This document shows positions 63,874 through 64,000 of a stretch of DNA of 64,000 bases, piece by piece (the first letter of the stretch is position 1; the number at the start of each line of letters is the position of its first letter). The DNA is from Oceanobacillus luteolus (lineage in GTDB: Bacteria; Bacillota; Bacilli; Bacillales; Amphibacillaceae). A program made the translations under genes and the position numbers. The stretch is taken from assembly GCF_023715655.1 (NCBI RefSeq), contig NZ_JAMBON010000012.1, forward strand, positions 27,670-91,669, written 5' to 3'. The notes below the pieces were generated by a model that was not told where the DNA came from, did not search any database, and worked only from the letters and a program-made list of their open reading frames with translations.

Positions 63874-64000
63874 GATAACGTCCTTATAATTGTGTAAAAA
63901 GGTATAAAAAAATAGGTCATCTTCCAGACCCATGTTAAAATATTTTCGACCAAGAAAACAACACATGGAGGTAGGAAAAGATGACCCAAATAAATATTAC
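63874..64000 (+). mobile_element. left end of an IS256-family insertion sequence, cut by the window edge
   Basis: GATAACGTCCTTATAATTG followed by TGTAAAAAGG at 63874-63903 closely matches the known IS256-type end (GATAAAGTCCGTATAATTG). About 105 bases later a transposase frame opens. The right end and target duplication are outside the window. Confidence 0.82.
63981..64000 (+). CDS. IS256-family transposase, first codons only
   Basis: ATG 63981 with TGGAGGTAGG upstream opens MTQINI... and runs off the edge. MTQ-type starts are common in mutator transposases. Identification rests mainly on the IS256-like end just before it. Confidence 0.65.

Overview
The window looks like chromosomal DNA of a low-GC, endospore-forming member of the Bacillaceae, most likely a halotolerant or marine genus close to Oceanobacillus, Virgibacillus or Ornithinibacillus. 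The reasons are AT-rich codon use, strong AGGAGG-type ribosome sites with many GTG and TTG starts, a T-box leader, small spore-type proteins (CotF-like, YfhD) and an ectoine/hydroxyectoine uptake operon. No genus can be fixed from sequence reading alone.

Layout. 1-3.6 kb: the 5' part of a type-3 prolyl-tRNA synthetase gene behind a T-box leader, a nicotinamidase, a pyridoxine/HMP kinase and two small membrane proteins, all on the minus strand. 3.9-7.3 kb: an ehuBCDA ectoine ABC transporter. 7.4-8.1 kb: an array of 52-bp tandem repeats between convergent genes. 8.1-10.9 kb: murB, a DUF915 hydrolase and a PHP-type histidinol-phosphatase. 10.97-18 kb: a histidine operon hisZ-G-D-B-[A-F]-IE-C. 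Here hisA and hisF are one open reading frame and hisH is absent. 18-23.8 kb: a SurA-like lipoprotein and a Fur-boxed siderophore ABC system with divergent ATPase. 23.8-36.5 kb: housekeeping genes (DsbA-like, fni, a CarD-like regulator divergent from a MarR regulator, HD hydrolases, tag, sulfurtransferase, pepT, TetR, a VanY-type carboxypeptidase, nitroreductase, thioredoxin-like). 36.5-39.8 kb: a GntR-controlled ABC exporter operon. 39.9-50.6 kb: exoA, an MBL hydrolase, a second 51-52-bp repeat array, CotF-like, AIM24, YfhD, YueI, CvfC, two membrane proteins, a kinase/TIM-barrel pair and acetoacetyl-CoA synthetase. 50.7-62.1 kb: a VOC protein, an alkyltransferase-like protein, an FMN reductase, an RluA-type synthase, two tandem UvsE endonucleases, a P1 peptidase, DUF4097, a PanF/YhdT pair and a secreted multidomain nuclease. 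62.3-64 kb: tRNA-Ala(GGC), YvrJ and other small proteins, and the left end of an IS256-family element cut by the window edge.

The most unusual item is the HisA-HisF fusion. Both barrels look intact, but the HisF half has lost the arginine of the ammonia gate (N in place of R5). The operon has no glutaminase gene, and the fusion joint lies on the HisF face where HisH normally docks. Together these suggest an imidazole-glycerol-phosphate synthase that works with free ammonia, or that gets its glutaminase from elsewhere. Other items worth a look are the two repeat arrays with the same period, an 18-bp palindrome that supplies the -35 boxes of both carD and marR, tandem uvsE paralogues next to an ATL gene, and several unlisted small genes of 44-58 aa with good ribosome sites.
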